Assembly: GCA_016841125.1 (NCBI GenBank)
Contig: JAENZU010000222.1
Span: 1-6,218, forward strand
Origin: Melioribacter sp.
GTDB taxonomy: Bacteria > Bacteroidota > Ignavibacteria > Ignavibacteriales > Melioribacteraceae
DNA: 6,218 nucleotides
Direction of reading: 5' to 3'
Shown here: positions 1 through 6,218 of the stretch, piece by piece
Layout: every line of letters starts with the position of its first letter
Numbering within the stretch: the first letter of the stretch is position 1
Program-made: the position numbers and the translations under genes
Notes under the pieces: model-generated
What the model saw: only the letters and a program-made list of their open reading frames with translations
What the model was told of the DNA's origin: nothing
Databases searched by the model: none

Positions 1-324
1 CGAATTTAACAACTCAAGATTTACACTATCATTACCGCTTTCCAATCTATCATAAAACTCTGATATCTGATTATAGAATCTATCGTGTTCGAGTTTATGA
101 GAAATATAGTAGGGAAACTTATTCCCTTTCATGTAATTTTCTTCGGTATCAAAATGTACTTTGAGTTTCTTAACAAGCTCGCTTACCAAATGTTTAGGAT
201 AATATTCATGATCACCGCCCAATGTAGAGTGAAGATCATTTACGGTATCAACTATACTGCTATGCTGCTCGTCAATACTTTTGATATTCAAATATTCACT
301 TGGTTCCATCGTGAGGAAAGACAT
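1..324 (-). CDS. Bacteriohemerythrin, 3' end cut by the window edge
   Basis: This reading frame has no stop before the window edge, so only the first 108 residues are visible. It is a hemerythrin-domain protein, a four-helix bundle with a non-heme di-iron centre that binds O2 reversibly, used by bacteria for oxygen storage, delivery or sensing. Visible ligands are His21 (in IDEQH), His57 and Glu61 (in HFDTEE), and His76 and His80 (in HKLEHDRF). Their spacing (36, 4, 15, 4) is that of single-domain bacteriohemerythrins. The last two ligands, from the C-terminal HxxxxD helix, are expected just outside the window. The ATG at 324 is chosen because GAGG lies 6 nt upstream; a second Met at residue 6 has no ribosome site. 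There is no signal peptide, so it should be cytoplasmic. It lies 50 bp downstream of the VWA gene on the same strand, so it may share its transcript. Family assignment is firm; whether another domain follows cannot be seen. Confidence 0.9.
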   Translation of the reverse strand, partial: MSFLTMEPSEYLNIKSIDEQHSSIVDTVNDLHSTLGGDHEYYPKHLVSELVKKLKVHFDTEENYMKGNKFPYYISHKLEHDRFYNQISEFYDRLESGNDSVNLELLNS

Positions 325-330
325 TCTAAA

Positions 331-334
331 CCTC
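331..334 (-). promoter_or_regulatory. Ribosome binding site of the hemerythrin gene
   Basis: On the minus strand GAGG is followed by 6 nt and then ATG (324). This favours the first Met over the in-frame Met five codons later, which has no purine-rich sequence in front. Confidence 0.6.
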
Positions 335-354
335 AATTCTAATGAGATAATAAT

Positions 355-380
355 TTATAAAATAAATTTATTTTTTATAA
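355..380. repeat. A/T-only imperfect palindrome at the end of the VWA gene
   Basis: TTATAAAATAAA (355-366) faces TTTATTTTTTATAA (367-380). The arms are reverse complements except for two extra T residues in the right arm. It spans the stop codon of the VWA gene and ends 31 bp before the hemerythrin start. It could be a weak A/T hairpin at the transcript end, or an AT-rich element of a hemerythrin promoter. With no G:C pairs it is a poor intrinsic terminator, and such palindromes arise easily in AT-rich DNA. Confidence 0.3.
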
Positions 381-2513
381 CATACCAGATTTCTTTCTGA
401 TAAACCATTCGATTCCGAAAAGAAGAATTATTAAAAATAAAATCCTTTCATCACCCAAAAGATTATATTCCACTGAAAAAATATTTGAAAAATTATTCTT
501 TTTGTAGTTGCTGTTTAAGTCTTCAATTATGCTGGAATAATTATCAATCGTTGCGAAATCGCCCCCTGAGGCAATCGATAATGAACGCAGAAAATTGAAG
601 TCAGCCTGAGGGTTTATTTTTTCAATTTCAATATCGCCTATTGAAAATTTTCCATTATCGGTGCCAATGTTTTGATCGTCGAGCTTTGCTTCCGCGCTAA
701 ATTGATAATCACCCGGTTTGTTGGTCTCAAATGTTCCTGTATATCTGCCGCTGCCTAATGAATTCAATGTGATTTCGAATTTTTCGTCGTCAGATTGTAG
801 TTCAACATTTACCTGTGCATTATTGAGAGGATTAAAAGATTCATCATAAACTTGCGCGGAAAATGAAACCGGCTCTCTCAAGGTATAAAGTCTCTTGTCT
901 GTAGTTACGGAAAATTGCTTTTGATCCTCTCTAACATTCAGCCATTTGACGGATGCCGAAATAAAAGAATCAAATAAATCATTTTCTTTCGCGGCGGTTT
1001 GTAATTTCCACCGCCAAATATCGCCGCTCAATAATGCAATACAGCTTCTTCTGCCAAGGCGCTGTGTCAATAAAAGCGGTGCCTCCAAAGGAATATTTCT
1101 AACAGTTGCCAAGGCGATTAATTTTGTTCCTGCCTTTGCAGCAAGGTTCGTGTTATAAAACGGAACCGGCGGAAGGTTGTTCCAATCCTTAAATATATCA
1201 GAAGAATTATGATTCAGCAGCGGATGATTTATATCAACAATACTTGGTTGTACTTCCAGAATACTTGATGAGTTTTGCGAAAATGTAAATGGCAGTTCCT
1301 TTGCCAGCAGATTCAATTTTGCAAGAGAGGTTACCGGCGACAATAAAAAGAAAAATGGTTTCTGTTCAACATTGATGGAATGTCTAACCTGGTTAATTAA
1401 TTCATTTCGAGTATTGCCGGAGGGGAACCCGATTAAAAAGAGAATATCCGACTGCTTTATTTTCAACTCAAAATTATCACTTTCTAAAAATTTATCGGCT
1501 GAAATTTGAGTTATAGTATTGATCTCCAAATTTTCATCTTCGGCAAGACTGTTTTTTATAAACTTGAGATCTGAAGAAGGCGCACCGGCAATCAGAAGAA
1601 TTTTTAATTTATTATTGAGAACGTTAATAAAAAATATGCTACGATTATTTTCTGTTGTCACTTCGTCTTCAAAGGCTGAAACCCGGATACTCATTTTTTT
1701 TTCACCGGGAGAAACGGAAGTGTACTCAAACTCAATGTTATTATTTCCGGATTCAGACAGTGTTACTGCAGTTTGCTTTATTAGTTTTTCACCTTCATAT
1801 AGCGAGGCTGTTACATTTTTATTCTGATAACTATTGTTCAAAATTGAGGCTGATATTACTGTTGGTGTTTCAAGATAAATATATTCATTAAAGAGTACGT
1901 TCTTAATCGCAATATCTTTTCTGCTGGTGGTGTCACCTATTCCAATTGAATAAATAGGGAACGGCAGCTTTTCGGCGCTGTAAACCGGGTTTACCCCATC
2001 ATTTAAAATCCCGTCGCTAACAACTAATGCCGAAGAAATATTTTTTTCTGACTCAGAGAGATACTTAATTACATCGTTATAATTTGTTTTGATTCCGCTG
2101 AAAATAATTGATGAGTTTGTATCTCTATTGAATGGATTAACATTATTTCCAAACGTGAAATATTCATATTTACCTTCGCTATCATTGATTCTATCAACGA
2201 GATTGTTAATTTTATCTGCTCTAGCGCTGCTATCCTCACTGATTATTGATGTTGTGTTATCGATGAAAACCATGTTAACGGGTTCAACTTCTTCTTTATA
2301 TTTCAGAGAAATAACCGGATCGAAAATCAGCACTAAAAGTAAAATCAATGAAAGTATTCTAACAGCTACAAGAAAAAATTTTTTAACCTTAGAAATTTTA
2401 GGAATTGTAAAACGGTAAACGAAATAGGAATACAAAATTGCAATTAGCCCGCCAAATATAAGCCAGGTAATGTTAAACGAAAAATTTACACTTATGCTGT
2501 CAAGCCCAAACAT
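375..2513 (-). CDS. Membrane-anchored VWA / glutamine-amidotransferase-like protein
   Basis: Residues are numbered from the ATG at 2513; a TTG directly before it could add one residue. Two transmembrane helices (about 16-34 and 46-65) flank a basic loop (PKISKVKK), placing the following large region in the periplasm. A VWA-like domain (about 77-200) has a nearly complete metal-ion-dependent adhesion site: Asp85-x-Thr87-x-Ser89 (Thr replacing the usual first Ser), a plausible Thr143, and Ser166-Asp167-Gly168. A beta-sandwich (about 205-297) follows, then an alpha/beta segment (about 302-500) resembling a class-I glutamine amidotransferase fold with no recognisable catalytic Cys-His-Glu set, then an Ig-like sandwich (about 535-625), a third helix (about 690-705) and a basic cytoplasmic tail. 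Relatives often sit near MoxR/Bat (DUF58, BatA) genes; none is visible here. The role is probably ligand or protein binding at the cell envelope, but the exact function is unknown. No clear Shine-Dalgarno precedes the start. The gene lies 52 bp after surE on the same strand, probably co-transcribed. Confidence 0.82.
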   Translation of the reverse strand: MFGLDSISVNFSFNITWLIFGGLIAILYSYFVYRFTIPKISKVKKFFLVAVRILSLILLLVLIFDPVISLKYKEEVEPVNMVFIDNTTSIISEDSSARADKINNLVDRINDSEGKYEYFTFGNNVNPFNRDTNSSIIFSGIKTNYNDVIKYLSESEKNISSALVVSDGILNDGVNPVYSAEKLPFPIYSIGIGDTTSRKDIAIKNVLFNEYIYLETPTVISASILNNSYQNKNVTASLYEGEKLIKQTAVTLSESGNNNIEFEYTSVSPGEKKMSIRVSAFEDEVTTENNRSIFFINVLNNKLKILLIAGAPSSDLKFIKNSLAEDENLEINTITQISADKFLESDNFELKIKQSDILFLIGFPSGNTRNELINQVRHSINVEQKPFFFLLSPVTSLAKLNLLAKELPFTFSQNSSSILEVQPSIVDINHPLLNHNSSDIFKDWNNLPPVPFYNTNLAAKAGTKLIALATVRNIPLEAPLLLTQRLGRRSCIALLSGDIWRWKLQTAAKENDLFDSFISASVKWLNVREDQKQFSVTTDKRLYTLREPVSFSAQVYDESFNPLNNAQVNVELQSDDEKFEITLNSLGSGRYTGTFETNKPGDYQFSAEAKLDDQNIGTDNGKFSIGDIEIEKINPQADFNFLRSLSIASGGDFATIDNYSSIIEDLNSNYKKNNFSNIFSVEYNLLGDERILFLIILLFGIEWFIRKKSGML

Positions 2514-2565
2514 CAATAGTCAGTCTTTAAATTAGTGATTAAAATACTTTTAGTGAGAGTAAGGA

Positions 2566-3318
2566 TTATAAGTTCCAGGATTTCAAATATTCGTAGGTTT
2601 TATAATCTGTCAAATCGAAATGAATAGGGGTTACTGAAACATAATTGTTTTTTATTGCGAATTGATCCGTTTCCAATTGTGTATCTACATCCATCAATTT
2701 ACCTGTAAGCCAATAATATTTCTTTCCGTAAGGATCGTCTCTTTGTTCGTAAATATCATCCCATTTAGATTTACCCTGCTTGGTGAGCAGAATTCCATTA
2801 ATTTCGTCTTCAGGAACATCGGGTACATTAACATTCAGCAAGGTGCCGGTTTCCAATCCTTTTTCCGAAACCAACTTTGTTAATTTCTGTGCCACTCTGC
2901 CTGCATAACTAAAATCCTTAGCATCATGGTTTGTAACGGAGATTGCGATCGCGGGAACATCCATAATTGCAGCCTCTCTAGCTGCTGATACCGTTCCTGA
3001 ATAAATTATATTTATTGCGGCATTCGATCCGTTATTGATTCCGGAAACAACAATGTCCGGCGAAAATTTTAAAATATTTCTTATTCCCATTTTTATGCAA
3101 TCGGCGGGGGTACCGTCGACCGCGTAACCAAAAAATTTTCCGTCTTTATAATATTCCGTCACTCTAAGAGGTATTTTCATTGTTATTGCGTGACCTACTG
3201 CACTCTGTTCAGTTCTGGGTGCTACTACAGTAACTTTGCCGACTTCCTTTAAAGCTTTGGCTAATGCGTGAATTCCGGGTGAATCAATACCGTCGTCGTT
3301 GCAAATTAATATGTTCAA
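2566..3318 (-). CDS. surE: 5'/3'-nucleotidase SurE
   Basis: SurE is a cytoplasmic, metal-dependent phosphatase that removes phosphate from nucleoside 5'- and 3'-monophosphates (EC 3.1.3.5 activity) and is linked to stress survival. The protein has 250 residues, the normal family length. The N-terminal NDDG motif supplies metal ligands Asp8 and Asp9. Ser39 (in PRTEQSAVG) and Asn95 (in VSGINNGSN) complete the metal site. The family signatures GTPADC (69-74) and YSGTVSAAREA (106-116) are intact, so it should be active. The start is TTG, not ATG: AGGAG lies 6 nt upstream, the protein begins exactly at the usual SurE N-terminus (NILICNDDG), and an in-frame TAA sits one codon before the TTG. It is the first gene of the leftward group, followed by the VWA gene, and diverges from the outer-membrane gene at 3442. 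No pcm, the common partner of surE in proteobacteria, is next to it. Confidence 0.97.
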   Translation of the reverse strand: MNILICNDDGIDSPGIHALAKALKEVGKVTVVAPRTEQSAVGHAITMKIPLRVTEYYKDGKFFGYAVDGTPADCIKMGIRNILKFSPDIVVSGINNGSNAAINIIYSGTVSAAREAAIMDVPAIAISVTNHDAKDFSYAGRVAQKLTKLVSEKGLETGTLLNVNVPDVPEDEINGILLTKQGKSKWDDIYEQRDDPYGKKYYWLTGKLMDVDTQLETDQFAIKNNYVSVTPIHFDLTDYKTYEYLKSWNL

Positions 3319-3324
3319 GTTTTA

Positions 3325-3329
3325 CTCCT
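3325..3329 (-). promoter_or_regulatory. Ribosome binding site of surE, fixes a TTG start
   Basis: AGGAG on the minus strand lies 6 nt before the TTG at 3318. An in-frame TAA (3322-3324) lies between this site and the TTG, so translation cannot begin further upstream. The site therefore decides the start codon. Confidence 0.8.
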
Positions 3330-3352
3330 GCAAACTTTTTTCACTTTAACAA

Positions 3353-3378
3353 ACTACTAATTTAGTTAAATTTGTAGT
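3353..3378. repeat. 26-bp near-perfect palindrome, possible operator
   Basis: ACTACTAATTT (3353-3363) and AAATTTGTAGT (3368-3378) are reverse complements with a single T-T mismatch (3358/3373). The 4-nt centre AGTT can add one more A-T pair. It lies midway in the divergent intergenic region, 34 bp before the surE start and 63 bp before the 3442 start. The symmetry and placement suit binding of a dimeric regulator. A hairpin in the surE leader is the alternative. It is not followed by a T-run typical of a terminator. Confidence 0.45.
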
Positions 3379-3441
3379 ATTATTAAAATTTGATATTATA
3401 CAAAAAGCATTTTTATTATCCGGCAAAAACTTCTTAAAAAA

Positions 3442-4266
3442 ATGAATAAAAATAATCTTCTTTCGATATTAGTGCTGCTGTTTATTACGAGTATCAGTGC
3501 ACAAGAAACCGTTGAAATATTTTTAATTGATTCCTACGTTACTCCCGAAGCCCCATATACTTTTGTTGTTTCCTTTTTTACAACTGAAATGGTCACCTCA
3601 AAAATTGTAATTAATGCGAGTGAAGAATTGGTGGTATCCGACTCTTTAACAGATAACCATCAGGGAAGATTTGATTTCAGCAGCAGACAATTTGATTCTA
3701 CAATGATACCTTTTAGAATAATAGTATTTGACGAGTTCGGTAATAAAAGTGTGAGCGATCAATACGATTTAGCATTGCCTAGTGCAGCAATCATTACAAC
3801 TGACGACAGCCCTAGTTTTTTCACTGTCTGTTGTTTCGGCGGGGTGATTTTTGGTCTCCCATCACCTGGGGTAATGCTTTACGAGGACAAATCTTACTTT
3901 TCATTATCAAAAGAAATACCGGTCATTTCATTTTATTCTAGCGGATACAATTATCCTGTCAGCTACTTAGGTTTGGAATATAGTTATACTTTTAATGCTC
4001 CTGTAGAACATGTGTTAAGAGCAGGTTATAAGTATATTTGGCAGCCGGAATTTATTGAATATATCTCAAGCGGGATAAATGTTTTTACCGACTTTAAGGG
4101 TAAGAATGGTATAAGTCCTGAACTAACTTTCGGACTGTTCAAAGTTTACAATGTATTTACTCTATACACTAAATATAGATTTAATATTCAGCCAGGCGGT
4201 AGTAAAGTTAAGTTTCATGAAATATCAATTGGATTGTATTCAAATGTTTTTTCAATAAATTTTTGA
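3442..4266 (+). CDS. Unrecognised secreted, probable outer-membrane beta-barrel protein
   Basis: I do not recognise this 274-residue family. It begins with a signal peptide: a short polar start (MNKNN), a hydrophobic core (residues 6-16) and a likely cleavage after SISA at residue 20. Residues 22-112 are beta-rich and read like one Ig-like or fibronectin-type sandwich (VTPEAPYTFVVSFFTTE, FRIIVFDEFGNKSVSD). Residues about 128-274 contain alternating aromatic/polar strands (YLGLEYSYTF, VLRAGYKYIW, FTLYTKYRFNI, HEISIGLYSNVFSINF) and end in Phe, the signature of outer-membrane barrels assembled by the BAM machinery. The length would allow about eight strands. The only cysteines are the adjacent pair Cys130-Cys131 at the junction of the two parts. 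The ATG follows an A-run without a Shine-Dalgarno. The GNAT gene starts 7 bp after the stop, so the two are almost certainly co-transcribed. Signal peptide and membrane location are well supported; function is unknown. Confidence 0.8.
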   Translation: MNKNNLLSILVLLFITSISAQETVEIFLIDSYVTPEAPYTFVVSFFTTEMVTSKIVINASEELVVSDSLTDNHQGRFDFSSRQFDSTMIPFRIIVFDEFGNKSVSDQYDLALPSAAIITTDDSPSFFTVCCFGGVIFGLPSPGVMLYEDKSYFSLSKEIPVISFYSSGYNYPVSYLGLEYSYTFNAPVEHVLRAGYKYIWQPEFIEYISSGINVFTDFKGKNGISPELTFGLFKVYNVFTLYTKYRFNIQPGGSKVKFHEISIGLYSNVFSINF

Positions 4267-4273
4267 GCAGAAA

Positions 4274-5176
4274 ATGGAAATAAGATATTATAATGAAAAT
4301 GATTTTATTAATGTGCTGCAGCTTGTTAATCGGTCGATGGAATTTGACCAATTCACGGAAGCACTTTTAAAAGAAAACGTAACAGATGATCCGGATATCA
4401 ATACTAATCTAACTTATGTTGCTGCGGAAAACGGAAAAATTGTCGGATTTATTATGGGCGTTATACGCAAAAGGGATAATGGTGATGCTGGATACGTTAA
4501 GCTATTTTGCGTGGATCCCGATTTTAGAAGAAAAGGAATCGGAACAGAATTATACCGTAAAGTAGAAGATCAAATTCGAAGTGCAAAAGTTAAGTCGATG
4601 AGAGTTTATGAGTCCTATCCAAATTATTATATGCCGGGGATTGATCCGTTTTATACTGAAGCAATTTGTTTTTTTGAAAGAGCGGGATATAAGAAAGTAG
4701 GCGATACATCCAACTTAGAAGCCGATTTACTAAATCAAGAGTTTGATACCGCTGAGGAAGAGCGCAAAGCATTGGAAAAAGGGGTTACCATCAGACGGGC
4801 TGAAAAAACCGATTTTGAAAAGATGATTGATTGGACTGATAAAAATTTTAAAGGATGGATAAGTGAAGTTTCGAACTCATTCAATAATGATCCGATCTCT
4901 CTTCATATAGCGTTTCTCGAAAATAAAGTAATCGCATTTTCCGGTTACGAATCTAATAATAAAGGAACCGGCTGGTTCGGTCCCATGGGTACCTCTGAAG
5001 CAGCAAGAGGTAAAGGGGTTGGTGGAATTCTTCTTAAGAGATGCCTGGCAGACTTAAAAAAAATGGGCTTCAAAAAGTCCATTATTCCGTGGGTCGGTCC
5101 AATTCCTTTCTACATGCATTATGTCAATTCAAAAGTAAAAAGAGTTTTTTGGCGATATGAAAAATTATTGGAATGA
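4274..5176 (+). CDS. Tandem two-domain GNAT family acetyltransferase
   Basis: The 300-residue cytoplasmic protein holds two GNAT (Gcn5-related N-acetyltransferase) domains, which move an acyl group from acyl-CoA to an amine. Domain 1 (about 1-145) has the acetyl-CoA pyrophosphate-binding motif RRKGIG at 85-90, preceded by the beta-strand YVKLFCVDPDF, and ends with the typical AICFFERAGYKKVG. A charged linker (about 150-170) leads to domain 2 (about 171-300), which has the motif RGKGVG at 245-250 and a C-terminal FYMHYVNSKVKRVFW strand. Both CoA-binding motifs look intact, whereas many tandem GNATs keep only one; substrates cannot be read from sequence. The second domain (WFGPMGTSEAARGKGVGG, IIPWVGPIPFY) resembles acetyltransferases I recall near cell-wall amino-sugar genes, a weak hint only. 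The ATG has just a weak purine stretch (GAGCAG) upstream, overlapping the end of the preceding gene. It is followed after 53 bp by the TonB-dependent receptor. Confidence 0.9.
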   Translation: MEIRYYNENDFINVLQLVNRSMEFDQFTEALLKENVTDDPDINTNLTYVAAENGKIVGFIMGVIRKRDNGDAGYVKLFCVDPDFRRKGIGTELYRKVEDQIRSAKVKSMRVYESYPNYYMPGIDPFYTEAICFFERAGYKKVGDTSNLEADLLNQEFDTAEEERKALEKGVTIRRAEKTDFEKMIDWTDKNFKGWISEVSNSFNNDPISLHIAFLENKVIAFSGYESNNKGTGWFGPMGTSEAARGKGVGGILLKRCLADLKKMGFKKSIIPWVGPIPFYMHYVNSKVKRVFWRYEKLLE

Positions 5177-5216
5177 ATCTTCCGGTATTTTTGTTTAATG
5201 TTCTTACGAATAATTA

Positions 5217-5222
5217 AGGTGG
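5217..5222 (+). promoter_or_regulatory. Ribosome binding site of the TonB-dependent receptor, fixes a TTG start
   Basis: AGGTGG lies 7 nt before TTG (5230). An in-frame TAA (5215-5217) overlaps its first base, so the frame cannot open earlier, and the next in-frame ATG lies far inside the protein. This settles the TTG start. Confidence 0.75.
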
Positions 5223-5229
5223 AATAGTT

Positions 5230-6218
5230 TTGATAAGATCATTAAGCATATTGCTTTTAATTTCCTCAATTACTTTGGCTCAAACTGGTAACTTTACCGG
5301 CAGGATAACGGAACGCGATGAACCGCTGCCCGGAGTAAATGTGCTGCTTGTGAGCACAAACTACGGCGGTGTTTCGGATAAGAACGGAATTTTCAATATT
5401 AGAAATATCCCAACCGGTGAATATAAAGCTCGGTTCAGTACAGTAGGCTATTCTACTCAGTTTTTCGAAATTTCAATTGTTGAAAATAGAACCCTTGAAC
5501 TAAATGTTGAAATGGAAATAAATGTAATTGAGGTTCAGGAAGTAGAAGTGATTGATAAAAAGGTCCAAGAGCAGAGCGACACACGAGTAAGTTTAATTGA
5601 TCTTTCGCCCTCCGAAGCTAGAATTCTGCCCGGTGCTGTAACCGATGTTTTCAGATCACTCCAATCTCTGCCTGGTGTTCTTGCTCCAAATGATTTTTCT
5701 TCACAGTTAGTTGTTAGAGGAAGCGGACCCGATCAAAATTTAATAATAATGGATGACGTCGAAATATTCAATCCTTACCGCCTGTACGGGGTAATAAGCA
5801 TGTTCAATCCGGAAGCTGTTTCGGACATTAGTTTAATTACCGGCGGTTTTCCCGCTCAATACGGCGATAGACTTTCCGCCGTGCTTGATGTAACTAATAA
5901 GCAGGGAACACGTACGCGTGCAATCTCCGGAAATCTTAATGCGAGTATAGTTGCCGCAAATCTTGTACTGGAAGGAAAAAATCCTTTTAATATTCCAGGA
6001 AGCTGGCTTATAAATTCGAGGCGTACTTACTACGATTTAATTATTGAACCTTTTGTGAAGAATGCCGGACTGGTGGAGGATAACGTCACATTTCCAAATT
6101 TTTATGATATTCAGGCTAAATTAGCTTTCGGACCTTTCAATGGTCATAAATTTTTTATTAACGGAATTTATTCGAGAGACGGTGTTGATTTAGTTAGCGG
6201 AAGAGAACGGCAAACAGC
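5230..6218 (+). CDS. TonB-dependent outer-membrane receptor, C-terminal part cut by the window edge
   Basis: The frame stays open to the window edge, giving the first 329 residues of a protein probably over twice that long. Such receptors import iron chelates, vitamins or oligosaccharides across the outer membrane using TonB-ExbB-ExbD energy. Order seen: signal peptide (1-17, hydrophobic SILLLISSITLA, cleavage before QT); carboxypeptidase-regulatory-like beta-sandwich (about 20-95, with GRITERDEPLPGVNVLLV and GVSDKNGIFNIRNIPTGEY), typical of Bacteroidota-group receptors; an EVQEVEVID stretch (about 102-110) that may be the TonB box; the plug domain (about 132-228, with VVRGSGPDQN at 161-170, IIMDDVEIFNP and GGFPAQYGDRLSAVLDV); then the first barrel strands. 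The start is TTG, supported by AGGTGG 7 nt upstream and an in-frame stop just before. Without the barrel, the substrate cannot be named. The gene may belong with the GNAT gene 53 bp upstream or have its own promoter. Confidence 0.93.
   Translation, partial: MIRSLSILLLISSITLAQTGNFTGRITERDEPLPGVNVLLVSTNYGGVSDKNGIFNIRNIPTGEYKARFSTVGYSTQFFEISIVENRTLELNVEMEINVIEVQEVEVIDKKVQEQSDTRVSLIDLSPSEARILPGAVTDVFRSLQSLPGVLAPNDFSSQLVVRGSGPDQNLIIMDDVEIFNPYRLYGVISMFNPEAVSDISLITGGFPAQYGDRLSAVLDVTNKQGTRTRAISGNLNASIVAANLVLEGKNPFNIPGSWLINSRRTYYDLIIEPFVKNAGLVEDNVTFPNFYDIQAKLAFGPFNGHKFFINGIYSRDGVDLVSGRERQT

Larger units (their letters stand above)
3319..3441. promoter_or_regulatory. Divergent intergenic region between surE and the outer-membrane gene
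   Basis: This 123-bp, very AT-rich stretch must hold the 5' ends of both gene groups. On the minus strand TATAAT (3400-3395) is a possible -10 element for surE, about 77 nt before its start, but no well-spaced -35 is evident. On the plus strand TTGTAG (3372-3377) and TATTAT (3394-3399), 16 bp apart, could serve the 3442 gene. The two -10 candidates overlap. The 26-bp palindrome at 3353-3378 covers the plus-strand -35 candidate. Promoter positions are inferred by eye; the divergent arrangement itself is certain. Confidence 0.4.

Noticed and set aside
85..342. Plus-strand open frame of 85 codons
   Set aside because: It is antisense to the hemerythrin gene, whose frame has clear family motifs; the translation has no recognisable features.
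2089..2418. Plus-strand open frame of 109 codons, and similar ones at 946-1158, 1519-1827, 1655-1891 and 2662-2883
   Set aside because: All lie antisense to well-supported genes, lack ribosome sites, and read as low-complexity complements of the real frames.
2514..2565. Possible separate promoter or terminator between surE and the VWA gene
   Set aside because: No hairpin with a T-run and no convincing -35/-10 pair is visible in these 52 bases, so co-transcription is the simpler reading.
3367..3374. TAAATTTG, another TAnnTTTG match, within the palindrome upstream of the 3442 gene
   Set aside because: No TTTG -33 element lies at a suitable distance upstream; the match is explained equally well by AT-rich composition.
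4590..4772. Minus-strand open frame of 60 codons
   Set aside because: It lies wholly antisense to the GNAT gene, has no motif and no ribosome site.
5186..5193. TATTTTTG, matching the Bacteroidetes -7 element TAnnTTTG, before the TonB-dependent receptor
   Set aside because: The upstream TTG is only 15 bp away, short of the usual spacing, and T-rich matches are common in this sequence. It is also unclear whether the organism uses that promoter type.

Overview
The window is AT-rich (by eye well below 45% GC) and comes from a Gram-negative bacterium of the Bacteroidota/Chlorobi/Ignavibacteria type. The evidence is a TonB-dependent receptor with an N-terminal carboxypeptidase-regulatory-like domain, a small outer-membrane protein ending in an aromatic residue, and a membrane-anchored VWA protein of a kind common in that group. 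Clear Shine-Dalgarno sequences precede several genes (AGGAG, GAGG, AGGTGG), and at least two genes start with TTG. That fits an Ignavibacteria-like lineage better than classical Bacteroidia, where Shine-Dalgarno motifs are rare; this is inference, not a taxonomic assignment.

Layout: two gene groups diverge from a 123-bp intergenic region at 3319-3441. Leftward (- strand), in order of transcription: surE (survival protein SurE, 5'/3'-nucleotidase); a ~712-residue triple-pass membrane protein with a VWA domain and a glutamine-amidotransferase-like fold; and a bacteriohemerythrin cut by the left edge (its C-terminal metal ligands lie outside). Gaps are about 50 bp, so all three could be co-transcribed. 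Rightward (+ strand): a 274-residue secreted, probably outer-membrane, protein of unknown function; after 7 bp, a tandem two-domain GNAT acetyltransferase; after 53 bp, a TonB-dependent receptor whose signal peptide, regulatory-like domain, plug and first barrel portion are present before the right edge cuts it.

The divergent intergenic region carries a near-perfect 26-bp palindrome (3353-3378), the best candidate regulatory site here. A second, A/T-only imperfect palindrome (355-380) spans the end of the VWA gene. I see no RNA gene, CRISPR array, insertion sequence, prophage or defence module. Apart from the unrecognised outer-membrane protein and its close pairing with the tandem GNAT protein, the content looks like ordinary chromosomal genes.
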